Shown: positions 1 through 11,614, numbered from the stretch's first letter. The stretch: 64,000 nt of DNA from Apostichopus japonicus (GCF_037975245.1 NC_092564.1:672601-736600), one strand, 5' to 3'. The notes: generated by a model not told the origin, from the sequence alone. Program-made: numbers and translations.

Positions 1-408
1 TAGTCAGACCTGGGCTGGCAATACCAGCCATATGTGGTAGTCAGACCTGGGCTGGAAATACCAGCCATATGTGGTAGTCAGACCTGGGCTGGCAATACCA
101 GCCATATGTGGTAGTCAGACCTGGGCTGGAAATACCAGCCATATGTGGTAGTCAGACCTGGGCTGGAAATACCAGCCATATGGGGTAATCGGAACTCGGC
201 TGGAAATACCAGCCATATGTGGTAGTCAGACCTGGGCTGGAAATACCAGCCATATGGGGTAATCGGAACTCGGCTGGAAATACCAGCCATATGTGGTAGT
301 CAGACCTGGGCTGGAAATACCAGCCATATGGGATAATCGGAACTAGATGGCAATATCAGCCATATGTGGTAGTCAGAACTAGATGGCAATACCAGCTGGA
401 TATGTGGG
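1..408. repeat. 37-bp minisatellite, 11 units, runs off the left edge
   Basis: Eleven head-to-tail units of 37 bp (the tenth is 36). Two unit types alternate irregularly: one reads TAGTCAGACCTGGGCTGG, the other TAATCGGAACTCGGCTGG. Each typical unit contains the inverted repeat GGCTGG-n5-CCAGCC followed by the palindrome CATATG. The last two units are diverged and lose the hairpin arm. The array begins at base 1, so its true start lies outside the window. Open frames crossing it on the minus strand are by-products of the repeat. Confidence 0.95.
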
Positions 409-1963
409 AATCTTAACTGCAACACATCGTAGATGACAAGAGAGTTATTTATTTGTGTTGTCCCATTATATAGCCAGTCCACCAATGTGTTGGAACAATA
501 CCAAGATTGTTCAGACTCAATCTTTAATGGTTTTCCATCTGTACCACCTGCCCGATCAAAGGCCACATTTAAATTTATGCTAAGACAAGAGGTTCAACTT
601 TCATCAGAAGTATAGATCTATGGGACTGGACATTTCTTCACCACTGACACAAGGATTCATGTCAGTAGGAAACTTGACTTCAAGTGTCTCCAATTGTACA
701 TAATCATTTCATGTTACCAAATTCAGTGATAATTGTTCATTGAGATAAAATTAATTAAAAAATTCCCAAGCTAACTGCAAATCAAAGGAACGAAACTGTT
801 GATGCCCATTTATTCTTTCTTTTACAAGTTATACACACTTATATGGCCTCTTCGTCCTTCCTGGCACAGAAAAAAGTTTTAAATTACAATTAGCGTAATT
901 CTCTAACTACAGCTTATCTTTAAACTTCATGGAGAATAGAAAATATTTGCAACTATTTGCATCTATGAATAATGTTTGAAGTATAAATTCAGACATTAGG
1001 CATGGATTTCTCCTTCACTAGTTTAATCTGAGTGCTAACACAGTTCTGATGCATATATAACTGCTTCTGTTCAGCACGTATAACTACTCAACAAAATTAA
1101 AGGAAAAAGAAATGTGAGATTTGATACATGTAATAACGAGCTTGGCAAACATAGCACATTGATCCTACTCCCAGCCTGTTCCATTGCTGGGATAAGAAAT
1201 ATCATCAATATAGATATAAATCAAGTGATAATTTCATCATCATTAAAACAATAAACAGTATTTAAATTGTGTCCTATTTGCATGGTGAAAATCAAAGACA
1301 ATTTGAGGTGTTGCCTATTGATGACACATGTCACTGTATGTGCTACTATTAAGGGAGCTTCAGTATAGTACACAGATGTACACAATGCAAAATATTCCTT
1401 TCATTAATTTGTGGGAGATCAATTTGACAACATCAAGGTTACATTTAAAGTGAACATTTGCATTAGACATTTGGGCTAATTGTGTTAATAACAACCTGCA
1501 CAGTGAGTGATCATGGAAATCACATTTACCATGAATTATCATAGTGGTTTGTTTGTTTATTCTCAAGGGTAAATCTCTGGTCAAATCTATCACCTACTAA
1601 GCAAAGGAATCCTTCAAAACATTGTTTGCAGTGGCTGTCAAGTCTTCTATTAACCCTTGTTATATCTGTTCTTCATATATACCTCCTGTGCTCAATAAAC
1701 AGTTAGTTATCTACATTTTAGTACACTACCATTTCCTGTTAGCTTAAAGAAGATTAAAGTATCTGCTGATCTTTGACAATAGGGATGGATGCCCTCTACA
1801 AACAAAAGAAAACACAAGTACAAAGTAGAGAGTATGGTCAGTCAGTTACATCCAGATACCTGGATTCATGGTGCATTCTTTGAGAGAGCTTTATTTCATT
1901 TCACCCTTATGTCTCTGAATTCTGTGATTATGAATCCAATCTTTCTGTATGTACCATACTTGC
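409..1963. other. No feature recognised
   Basis: AT-rich single-copy-looking DNA between two minisatellites. No open frame with splice signals, RNA gene or repeat structure was recognised. Confidence 0.6.
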
Positions 1964-2961
1964 CTACCATACTGAGCAGCTATCATCTCATAGCTCTGCA
2001 ACTACATACACTGAGCAGCTATCATCCCATAGCTCTGCTACCATATAAACTGAGCAGCTATCATCCCATAGCTCTGTTACCATATAAACTGAGCAGCTAT
2101 CATCCCATAGCTCTGCTACCATATATACTGAGCAGCTATCATCCCATAGCTCTGCTATCATATCAACCGAGCAGCTATCATCTCATAGCTCTGCTACCAT
2201 ACTGAGCAGCTATCATCCCATAGCTCTGTTACCATATAAACTGAGCAGCTATCATCCCATAGCTCTGCTACCATATATACTGAGCAGCTATCATCCCATA
2301 GCTCTGCTACCATATATACTGAGCAGCTATCATCCCATAGCTCTGCTACAATATATACTGAGCAGCTATCATCCCATAGCTCTGCTACCATATATACTGA
2401 GTGAGCTATCATCTCATAGCTCTGCTACCATACTGAGCAGCTATCATCCCATAGCTCTGCTACCATATATACTGAGCAGCTATCATCCCATAGCTCTGCT
2501 ACCATATCAACCGAGCAGCTATCATCTCATAGCTCTGCTACCATACTGAGCAGCTATCATTCCATAGCTCTTTTACCATATATACTGAGCAGCTATCATC
2601 CCATAGCTCTGCTACCATATATACTGAGTGAGCTATCATCTCATAGCTCTGCTACCATACTGAGCAGCTATCATCTCATAGCTCTGTTACCATATATACT
2701 GAGCAGCTATCATCCCATAGCTCTGCTACCATATATACTGAGCAGCTATCATCCCATAGCTCTGCTACCATATACACTGAGCAGCTACTGTATCATCCCA
2801 TAGCTCTGCTACCATATATACTGAGCAGCTATCATCCCATAGCTCTGCTACCATATACACTGAGCAGCTATCATCCCATAGCTCTGCTACCATATACACT
2901 GAGCAGCTATCATCCCATAGCTCTGCTACCATATATACTGAGCAGCTATCATCCCATAGAG
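1964..2961. repeat. 35/39-bp minisatellite, about 26 units
   Basis: Tandem units begin CTGAGCAGCTATCATCCCAT and continue with AGCTCTGCTACCATA. Long units (39 bp) add ATAT-type bases before the next CTGAGCAG, while short units (35 bp) join directly. Each unit carries the inverted repeat AGCTAT-n6-ATAGCT, flanked by GAGC and CTGCT that can extend the stem. Variant bases (CTC for CCC, a GAGTGAGC junction, one insertion near 2790) recur in several places, showing that blocks of several units were duplicated together. Frames that stay open across it are repeat artefacts. Confidence 0.95.
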
Positions 2962-4904
2962 CTGTTCAAGGTCACATGGTATATCATTGCTGATTACTTG
3001 TCATTCTGGTCAAATATGGGCCAAAATCATATCATATGATATGATCATAATAATAGCTGAAACAACTAGTCTTGTCTTTGTTAAACAAAGGATCTAGCTG
3101 CCAAAATCTATATATTTATAACCAAACTGAAAAAAGTAGTGCCATGCTATAACTGATAGCCTAACATAACATAAGGTCTAGAAAAGAGGCCATTGATGAC
3201 ATCAATGGAAGAAACAAAAGGTTTGGAATATTATGTACAGTATGTAGGAAACAGCATGTCAATATTATATTGTAAGATACTTCCTAATTGCTTTGGTTAT
3301 TTTGTTTCTTTGTATGAATTCTATGTTCTTTGTGTTATCTCAAATCTGGAGTTTAATTTGTTCCAGGGTTCTAGACATCAAATATTTTCTGACTGGTTGG
3401 ATGTTTTTCATTCATGAGGGCTAGGTATTCTGACCAATCATCACATAACATTTAGCCATTCAGAGCTGTAGTCTACACAGAATGGTTACCAACACAGGAT
3501 TCTGCGTCCGGGACACAAGAAATTTCCAGCGGACGTAAATGTCATAAGGACTGCATCCGCAGGATACTGGTATTATGTGCAGCAAATTACTCAACTACCA
3601 AATGCTACACAAACTACAAAACCGCAACTATGACAAGTTGAAAACATCCCAACCAAATATATTCACAATATTCCACTGTGGTTTTGAATGGAATCCCCCT
3701 TGCTATCTGTATGAGTTTATAGACACCTCTGCTTGTATGTACTACTGCATGTGTTTATAAATGTAAACAGGCCACACCTGGGCACCTTCAATGCTGATGT
3801 TTTTTGACTACACATGCGCAGTGCTGACTTCAAGCATAAAAGATCGCTTTGATTTAGGTAGTGTATTGGAAAATGTCATGGACCATTTTGCAGTTAAAAA
3901 GGACACATATAAATATTGACAACGTCAAATCACCAAAGTTTGGAGTATGTTGTAGTTCGACCTCTTTTAAATGTTACCATATTATTGTATTGTATGCATG
4001 GAAATCCATGGAATAAGCATATTCTGAAAACTTCTGTTGTATTGCTTCAAAATAAGCTGAATTATGACACTTTGAAATTCAGCAATTTGTCGCCACATGG
4101 CATTTTCATGATTTATGAGGTCTGACCTCTCAGCAATTAAACATCCTCCTACCTTCCTATTACAGAAGCCTATAGACCCTATCCCATAGAATGAAAAAAA
4201 AAATAGGTTATAAAAGCAAATTTGTCTTGTGGAGTAAGGTCAACTTAGAAATGCCAAAATATTCAATTTTGGTACAGTATTTTTCGCCAAAATAATGTGC
4301 TATTTTTAGTGATAAATTGCTCCTAAATAATTGCTTCAGGGTACTACTTGGTTTTTCAGAGGTTACAATGTCCAGTCCAAGCAATACGAACTAATGATTA
4401 CAATGCTTTCCTGTAATATATTTGCAAGTTGTGCAGTTCTAAAGTTGCTATTTCGTGCTGCAATTCAGCATGAGGAAGGGTTTTTGATGCCATTTATTCT
4501 ACCAACGTAACCAAGTGAGAGCTGTAAGGGTATTTTACTTTAATTTAAAGTATAAAGTGCTTACAAATTACCAAATTCCAGGGTTCTAGCTTCTACTCAA
4601 CATGAATTTATTAAGTTGTAAAGTTGCTCCGATGTACAAAAGCGGTCCACTTTGACAGCCGATAACTCAAAAACTTTTTCTAGAAGAGATATAGTACCAC
4701 CCTGTTTGTACAAAAAAATTTTGCCTTATTTGTAAATGAAATGAAATGCGCGCGTTCAACAGGTTAATGTGCATAATCATATAGACATTCATCGGTTATT
4801 ACATCACATGCCAATAACATCAATCATTTCCCGTCTTATTACCCTTCCATATTGGTTATAATTATTGGGGAAGTCGTTACAACAATAATGATCATAATAA
4901 TATA
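2962..4904. other. No gene recognised; one perfect palindrome
   Basis: AT-rich DNA with only chance-sized open frames. A perfect 20-bp palindrome built from ATCATATCAT and its complement lies at 3026-3045, just beyond the minisatellite. Nothing else was identified up to the left end of the transposon. Confidence 0.55.
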
Positions 4905-4931
4905 CAGTACTGATTTCGCTTAACTCCCGTT
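4905..4931 (+). repeat. Left 27-bp terminal inverted repeat
   Basis: Starts CAGTACTGATTTCGC and ends ACTCCCGTT. It matches the right end at 11588-11614 base for base in inverted orientation. Direct repeats of ATCGAAATTCCCCGA follow at about 4977-5012, and TTCAACGATGCGTTGAA lies near 5053. Confidence 0.9.
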
Positions 4932-7029
4932 AAAATTCGTTGATAGAAAAATAATCGGATTTCTACGTTTTTTTAATCGAAATTCCCCGATTTTTATCGA
5001 AATTCCCCGAATTTTAACGATTGGTTATCTCAGTCATTTCCTTCGTGGAATTTTCAACGATGCGTTGAAATTCTTTTGTAAACGAAATAGAAGGTTAATA
5101 TGTGGTTACGCGAATCGCCGGAAAACGCGTAACTTCGTTTATCAGTATCAATTAGACTTTGGTACAGTCGTTTGAAAGAGGGAATATTTACAAGAGCATT
5201 CTCAGGCTTGTATGAGTAGTAATGCACATAAATTCATGTAGCTAAACTGGCGGGGGACGTTTTCTTACTGTGAACCCCAAACACAGTGACATAAGTCTTA
5301 ACTTGGCCAGGTCTAATAGAGGGCTGCAGTACAAGCTATGTACCACGAGGCACCCTTCCAGATAAGTTGAAGTTCTGTTTAACCATTTAAATAACAATGA
5401 ATGGACATATAAACTTGGTTTACTTGCAGATTACTAAAAATAGTTATTTTTAAGAGATGTTAATTTGGTTTTTATGAGAGTTGAAGTATGAAACTTTGTT
5501 TCCGAGCGAAAACATGTTACTTGAAGCAAAATAAAGATGCCCCGCCCATTCTGCGAGGACGCTTCCATTTTTCAAAAAGGCGTTTTCTCTTTTTATTTTT
5601 TCTATTTGTTTACATTTTAAACATGAAAATTATTTAAAAATATGTAAAGAACTTAGTAATGTACTGCAAACTATCTATAAAAAACAGAAAAACGATGTTT
5701 TAGGCATGAATAATGTGTTCAATATAACTAAAGTAGTAGGTCAATAGTCATGAGCTCATGACTGTCGTCAATTCGTTTTCTCAGTTTATATTTGCGACAT
5801 ATCACCCGTGTACATCGATCAATGGCATGTTGAAATCCCGTGTGAAATATATTAACCCCAAAAGACGCAAATGGTCGTTCCAGAAAGTACCGTTATAACA
5901 TTAACAACACATGGCCAGTTTGCTCTCTCAGGTCCGCACGTGTACAGCCATTTTTTTTCACACATGGTATTATGCTGTGCATGCATTGCGGGCGGGATTG
6001 CGGCAAACATAAATGGAAATGAATGAATACGAAAAACTTACGATATTCTTCACAAATATTGATGCTTAGATAAGTGCTTCCTCACAATCAACGAGCCGCC
6101 CTAAAATTCGCTCCGCTTACCTTAAAACTTCTATATATATAACACATTGAAAAACCCGAGTTTTTACACACATAATTCCCACTGACATTGGTCACAGAAC
6201 ATAAGTAGGTCATTGACATTCGAACTTGGCAACTTGCCCAAGTTCATCGCACCATGGGAACGACACAACACATTGAACATGATGTTAAATTCTCCCGCCA
6301 TCTGGACGCCGAGTGTAAATTTTAGTGTAATAGGCAAATTATGAATGGTACTGCGCAGCGTGGTTAAATCTTAACATATTGCGACACAAATTTTGGGCAA
6401 GCTGTTGTTGAAGTTACTTTCATATCAAATGTAAGGTACTGTATCATGTATGTGACACAAGAGAAAGAAAATGAAATCAGAGGCTGCTAAAACCAGTTTG
6501 AACTTGATTTTTACAACCCATCGCAGAACACGTGCGTGCGTAATTTGTTTTCTTAACATGACTTTTAATGAGTAAGTAGGAAAGGTGGGTAAGTTTGCTA
6601 ATTTAGGCGAGTTTTTGTTTAAAATCTTGTGATAGACAAATATATTGTTTTTTTTTCTTCAAAAGTTACGATGTTGCCGAAGGCGGAGTTATATAAATTC
6701 AATGATCTGAACTTCTGAAGACCATGAATACTGATCATGTGTGTTAGACAATTATTATTACACGAAAGGTTCGCAATATTATTGGGCCTAATTAGTAATT
6801 AACATACACTGATCGTTGTCTTGCTGCCTGAATTGCTACCTGCTGGAAAAGAAAACCTTAATTATTGTACTCATTACGTCCTATTTTGATTAAAAGTCGA
6901 GTGACGGTCGAGTCGAGTCGAAAAAGCCGCGATCGGGAACGGCGTTTAAACGTTTAACCGACCGGCAGGCGATACGGTGAAACGGTTAGCGAAATATCTG
7001 TTAGGTCACACCCTTATTTAAACACACAC
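4932..7029. other. Left inner arm of the transposon, no gene
   Basis: No transposase or other coding frame was recognised. A perfect 18-bp palindrome (AGTCATGAGCTCATGACT) lies at 5746-5763. The stretch 5900-6350 is richer in CpG than its surroundings and contains GCGGGCGGGATTGCGG and CGCCATCTGGACGCCG, which resemble promoter GC-box and YY1-type sites. No transcript unit can be defined from sequence alone. Confidence 0.5.
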
Positions 7030-7853
7030 AAAAACAAGAGCCCAAGGGCACTGTGGTTCCTTGCTTGGGGTATATGACAATACACATAATATTATCAAGC
7101 AAGATTGGGCTCAAATAGTCCAAGTAATTGTGGTCCTACATGTACGCATAAAGTAACCAACACTATAGCCAACACTTTTGTGATCACAAAATGTGATGGG
7201 ATTTTTTATCAAAGGCACTTTTGAGATCTAAATATGGCGTCGAAAATGTAAGAAGTATAAGGTCACCTACAAGCGGGTCAACAGATATGATAACATTGGT
7301 GACCACAGATGACATGACCTTTAAGTATGAAAATGTTCCACCACCCCATTCACAACTTGTCCCAAATTATCAACCGTGTCACACCTTGGCATTGGGATTT
7401 AATTGCATTAAATGTCTAAAAATTAACTTTGAACTTGTATACATAACTTCACACACAAAGGTCACCTGTAGGTCAACCAATTGACATTTTTGATCGGTGA
7501 GACCTAAACGGAGCATCAAAACTGTAAAAATTCAAACATGTTTTCTTTGCCCATTTTCTCCCCCCCAAAATACTAGTTTTTTAACATTAGCTGACCTTTG
7601 GTGACCTTGGACCACATGACCGCTAAGTTTGAAAATATTCCCCTATACCATTCGCAACTTGTCCAAAAAAATCAACCTTGTCACACCTTGGCACTGGGAG
7701 TTATTGCATGAAATGTCTGAAAATTAACTTTGACCTCCTATAACTTCACACACAAAGCTCATCCAGGGGTCAACCTATTGACATTTATGATCAGAAGGTA
7801 CCTTTAACATCTGAAAATAGCATCGAAACTGTAAAAATCCCCAAAACACGAAA

Positions 7854-7887
7854 AGGTCACCAGAGGTCAAATTGAGGTCAAGGGTCA
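7854..7887 (+). promoter_or_regulatory. AGGTCA direct-repeat cluster (DR4-DR5-DR1), copy 1
   Basis: AGGTCA at 7854, 7864 and 7875, then GGGTCA at 7882, giving spacers of 4, 5 and 1 nt. In nuclear-receptor biology DR4 is bound by TR/LXR-RXR, DR5 by RAR-RXR and DR1 by RXR/HNF4/PPAR-type dimers. The match to consensus and spacing is seen directly; binding is inference. Confidence 0.4.
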
Positions 7888-8252
7888 CCCAGATGTGGGT
7901 GGACAATTGGATTACGTAGAAGCAACTCCCAACCCTAACTGAAAATTCGTTCTCAAGTTATCGCAAAATTACTAGTTTTTTATCATTAATTGACCTTTGG
8001 TGACCTTGGATCACATGACCGTTAAGTTTGAAAATATTACCCTATACCATTTGCAACTACTCCAAAAATATCAACCCTGTCACACCTCGGAACTGGGAGT
8101 TATTGCATTAAATATCTGAAAATTAACTTTGACCTCGTATAACTTTGCACACAAAGGTCACACGGGGGTCAACCCATTGACATTTATGATCAGAAGGTAC
8201 CTTTGACATCTGAAAATAGCATCGAAACTGTAAAAATCCACAAAACACAAAA

Positions 8253-8296
8253 AGGTCACCAGAGGTCACCAGAGGTCAAATTGAGGTCAAGGGTCA
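8253..8296 (+). promoter_or_regulatory. AGGTCA direct-repeat cluster (DR4-DR4-DR5-DR1), copy 2
   Basis: AGGTCA at 8253, 8263, 8273 and 8284, then GGGTCA at 8291. The spacers are 4, 4, 5 and 1 nt. Compared with copy 1, one 10-bp AGGTCACCAG step has been duplicated in phase, preserving the DR4 spacing. Confidence 0.4.
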
Positions 8297-9217
8297 CCCA
8301 GAAGCGGGTCGACAATTGGATTACATTGAAGCAACTCCCAACCCTAACGGACAATTTGTTCTCAAGTTATCGCAAAAATACTAGTTTTTTATCATTAATT
8401 GACCTTTAGTGACCTCGGATCACATGACCGTTAAGTTTGAAAATATTCCCCTATACCATTTGCAACTTGTCCCAAAATATCAACCGTGTAATACCTTGGC
8501 ACTGGGAGTTATTACACTAAATGTCTGAAAATTAACTTTGACCTCGTACAACTTAACATACAAAGGTCACCTTGGGTCAACTTATTGACATTTTTGATCG
8601 GTGAGACCTAAATAGAGCATCAAACTATACAAATTCAAACATTTATTTGCTTTGCCCATTTTCTCCTCCCAAAATACTAGTTTTTTAACATTAATTGACC
8701 TTTGGTGACCTCCGATCACATGACCGTTAAGTTTTAAAATATTCCCCTATACCATTTGCAACTTGTCCAAAAATATCAACCACGTCACACCTTGGAACTG
8801 GGAGTTATTGCATTAAATGTCTGAAAATTAACTTTGACCTTGTATAACTTCGCACACGAAGGTCACACGGGTGTCAACCCATTGACATTTTTGATCGGAA
8901 GGTACCTTTGGTATCCAAATCTAGCATCAAAACCAAACATTTTCTTTTTTGCTCGTTTCCTCCCAAAATAAGCACATTTTTTCTAATGTGACCTTTGACC
9001 TTTTGACCTTGGTTTCAAATGTAGTTTAATCTCCTGATTCCAAAAAACAAAACGACAAGTCTGTACAACCATCCTAACTCCGACCGAAAAACTTTGACCC
9101 CATATAACTTCGCACATAAAGGTCACACGGGGTCAACCTATTGACATTTATGTTCAGAAGGTACCTTTGACATCTGAAAATAGCATCAAAACTGTAAAAA
9201 TCCAAAAAAACACGTAA

Positions 9218-9251
9218 AGGTCACCAAAGGTCAAATTGAGGTCAAGGGTCA
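9218..9251 (+). promoter_or_regulatory. AGGTCA direct-repeat cluster (DR4-DR5-DR1), copy 3
   Basis: AGGTCA at 9218, 9228 and 9239, then GGGTCA at 9246. The spacing pattern is the same as in copy 1, although the flanking unit has diverged. Confidence 0.4.
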
Positions 9252-9630
9252 CCCAGGTGCGGGTCAACAATTGGATTACATTGAAGCAACTCCCAACCCT
9301 AACGGACATTTCGTTCTCAAGTTATCGCAAAAATACTAGTTTTTTATCATTAATTGACCTTTGTTGACCTCAGATCACATGACCGTTAAGTTTGAAATGC
9401 TCCCCTAACCAGTTCACAACTTGTCCCAAAATATCAATCTTGTCGCACATTGGCACTGGGAGTTATTGCAGTTTTAATATTTTCGGTTTTTGGACCATAA
9501 CTGACCTTTGGTGACCTTTGTGGGCACCAGAAACAATAGGGCACACCTTCTCCATATGGTGGATCTATAGTCCAAGTTTGGCCTCAATCCAACATTCCCT
9601 TATTGAGATAGAGCGTACCCAAGCAAGTGT

Positions 9631-9683
9631 CACAGACACACACACGCACATACACACATACATACATACATACACACACACGC
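9631..9683. repeat. CA/CATA microsatellite
   Basis: ACACAC with CATACATACATA interruptions, inside the right end of the nested element. Confidence 0.9.
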
Positions 9684-9698
9684 CAACCTGACTGCATA

Positions 9699-9724
9699 GG
9701 TTCCTTTTGCTAAAGCAAGGAACC
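9699..9724 (+). repeat. Terminal hairpin of nested element
   Basis: GGTTCCTTTTGC-TAAA-GCAAGGAACC forms a 10-bp stem with a 2-nt T bulge. The 3' arm is also the inverse of the element's left end. Confidence 0.7.
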
Positions 9725-9730
9725 AAAAAC

Positions 9731-11587
9731 GACCTTATTCAATGAAAATATACTGAAAGCTATATCGCAAAAACACAAAATCGCTTATAACTCGAAAACG
9801 GAAGGAGACATCGACTTTTGTCGGCTGTATATGGATTTCCTAAACCGAATTTTGATGCGCTCTATCCACCTGTGTCATTTATGAGCTTCTCTGACGTAAG
9901 CTGCAGTACGTAATTTCTCTATACCAGTTCCGCGAAATTTATTTACGCAGTAAACATCGTTCATTATGTTTTCTTTCACAACGAATATTCAAAGTTGTGC
10001 TCCACACGCTTCACAGATATTGTTTTATGTTGTTCATTTTCAATTCTACTTTAAAATTACATTTTCGAACGATGCATTGCATGCCTTATCAAACATTCCT
10101 GATTAGTAAAACTAGAGAAGGATATTCAAATATATATTATTTTCATTTTATATGATTTTATGAGTTGTTCCACTTGAAAAACGATGATAAAACCGAAAAA
10201 CAAAACATTTACTTCTCATGTGACGCATACCGGGAGACTCATAAAAACTCCCCCTTCTCATTAAATTAAATTTACATGCCGTCAGGCCAGTTGAAAGCCG
10301 TCAGGCCAGTTGAAAGCCCTCCCCAGTAATGTTTGATCAACTCTTCTCAATATACAATACTCAAATAAGCAATGAAAATATATTCATTTTCCACAGAAAT
10401 CTACCCAACGTGGGCCCCAAGTCACTGCTTTATTTTCTTAGTAGTCATGGAAACAATTGTTTGCAACTCTCTTGCTGGCCAGGTGTTTTCAAGTTTTATT
10501 AATAGCACGACTTCTGATTGGTTCATTCAAGATAAACTTTCTATCCCTGCTGGATTGTTCTACTTATATATATATGAATGAATATTTGGGTTTCAATTAA
10601 CTTAGTAACAGGTAACATCCATTCCATTACGAACAGTAGGGGGGTAAAATAATGTTTGCTTCTAGAGGCAGCCAGCCAAAGGTTCTGCAGTGCTAAACCC
10701 CCACGAAGATAAAATACTATGCTAATTAACATATGGTAGGCGTGAATTTGACAAAACCAGGTTTATGATTGGACTAAGCCTCTCAAGAAAGTTTGGTGGT
10801 GGGGATATCCAGGGTAGGGAATGCACATGTAAGCAGCATACTATAGGTGGCCCAGACCCAGGCTGCGACCTTAATTACCAGGGCAGTCAATCTGCATTCG
10901 CGGGCAACTTACAGTAACGGGTTAGGGGGAAAATAACAGTTTTTTTTTTGTTTTTTTTTGCGTGCATTGAAGCCGGGGGAGGTTTTTTGGTCGGAATGCA
11001 GAAAAGTTTGAGAGTGCGGTTCTGTAGTAAACGGTACTGTAGTACGTCAAGTAACACAGCACAGGAATTTATTGGGAATAAAGATCTCTTTGATATCCAG
11101 CTACGAAAGTACTGTTTCATTGTTGATATTTTTTTCCTTGTTTTTCTGACACTGCGTTCCTTGGTGAGTTAACTTAAACTTATCCTAGTTAAATACTAGC
11201 CTATAACAGTCGTAGAATGTGCTTGTTACGATCGACCAAGACTAGTTTTTATTATCCTAGCCAAATCATTTTTTCAAACACCTAGTACAGAACTAACTCT
11301 GTCTTATATACAATCAAACTTTTGCAACGTTTGTAATATTCCTCGGCAACTTCTGGTATAGTCTGAAAACGGCTGTAGTTACACTAAGGATTCAACGCAA
11401 GTCACAACCTTGATATGTCTAGAATTGCCTTGGCGGTTTTTGATCGCGATAACTTTCGTGGAAATTTCGTTGAAACTTTGTTGACAACCGTGCCCGCAGT
11501 AGTCTAAATCTTGTCAACGAAATTATTCGTTTTTAATCGATTTTCAACGATTTTCAACTTTTGTTATCGATCGTTGATTTTTTTTTC
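9731..11587. other. Right inner arm of the transposon, no gene
   Basis: No coding frame recognised. GCCGTCAGGCCAGTTGAAA is directly duplicated at about 10278-10317. The remainder looks like AT-rich filler with some CpG near 9780-9960. Confidence 0.5.
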
Positions 11588-11614
11588 AACGGGAGTTAAG
11601 CGAAATCAGTACTG
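11588..11614 (-). repeat. Right 27-bp terminal inverted repeat
   Basis: Exact reverse complement of 4905-4931, followed by TA. The adjoining inner 120 bp repeats ATCGATTTTCAACG-type motifs several times. Confidence 0.9.

Larger units (their letters stand above)
7312..9480. repeat. Diverged tandem units (about 300-400 bp) of the nested element
   Basis: Landmark ACATGACC, followed by TTAAGT or a close variant, recurs at 7312, 7614, 8013, 8422, 8718 and 9377. This gives spacings of 302, 399, 409, 296 and 659 bp. The 400-bp forms contain an extra block (CATCGAAACTGTAAAAATCC to ACTCCCAACCCTAAC) that the 300-bp forms lack. The 659-bp interval contains a degenerate extra unit around 8940-9120. Shared blocks include ACTGGGAGTTATTGCA and TGTCTGAAAATTAACTTTGA. 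Confidence 0.85.
7030..9730. mobile_element. Nested repeat element with short inverted ends and tandem core
   Basis: The left end reads AACAAGAGCCCAAGGGC and then GGTTCCTTGCTT (7055-7066). The right end finishes with AAGCAAGGAACC (9713-9724), the exact inverse of that 12-mer. Between them lie five or six diverged copies of a 300-400-bp unit. A unique-looking end segment follows (9525-9620, containing CCAAGTTTGGCCTCAATCC), then a CA/CATA microsatellite. It has no coding frame. From general familiarity, this design (tandem TGACCT-rich core, conserved tail, microsatellite, terminal hairpin) resembles non-autonomous repeats of marine invertebrates. The class is uncertain (a MITE-like or Helitron-like derivative is possible). 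Confidence 0.6.
4905..11614. mobile_element. Tc1/mariner-like DNA transposon, 6.7 kb, no transposase seen
   Basis: The sequence starting CAGTACTGATTTCGC at 4905-4931 recurs as an exact reverse complement at 11588-11614, giving perfect 27-bp terminal inverted repeats. A TA dinucleotide lies immediately outside each end (4903-4904 and 11615-11616). CAGT termini with a TA target duplication are typical of the IS630/Tc1/mariner superfamily. Just inside both ends the DNA is crowded with TTCAACGA/TCGTTGA motifs, which could be subterminal transposase-binding repeats. No transposase frame or DDE/D motif was found, so it is probably non-autonomous or carries unrelated filler. A second repeat element is nested at about 7030-9730. 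Other superfamilies with TA targets remain possible. Confidence 0.75.

Noticed and set aside
1-566. Minus-strand frames with repeated WYFQP/IWLVFP residues
   Set aside because: By-product of the 37-bp minisatellite; no start context or unique sequence.
6036-6112. Minus-strand GTAAG donors in the CpG-richer arm of the transposon
   Set aside because: The preceding sequence is closed in all frames. A non-coding first exon is possible but unsupported.
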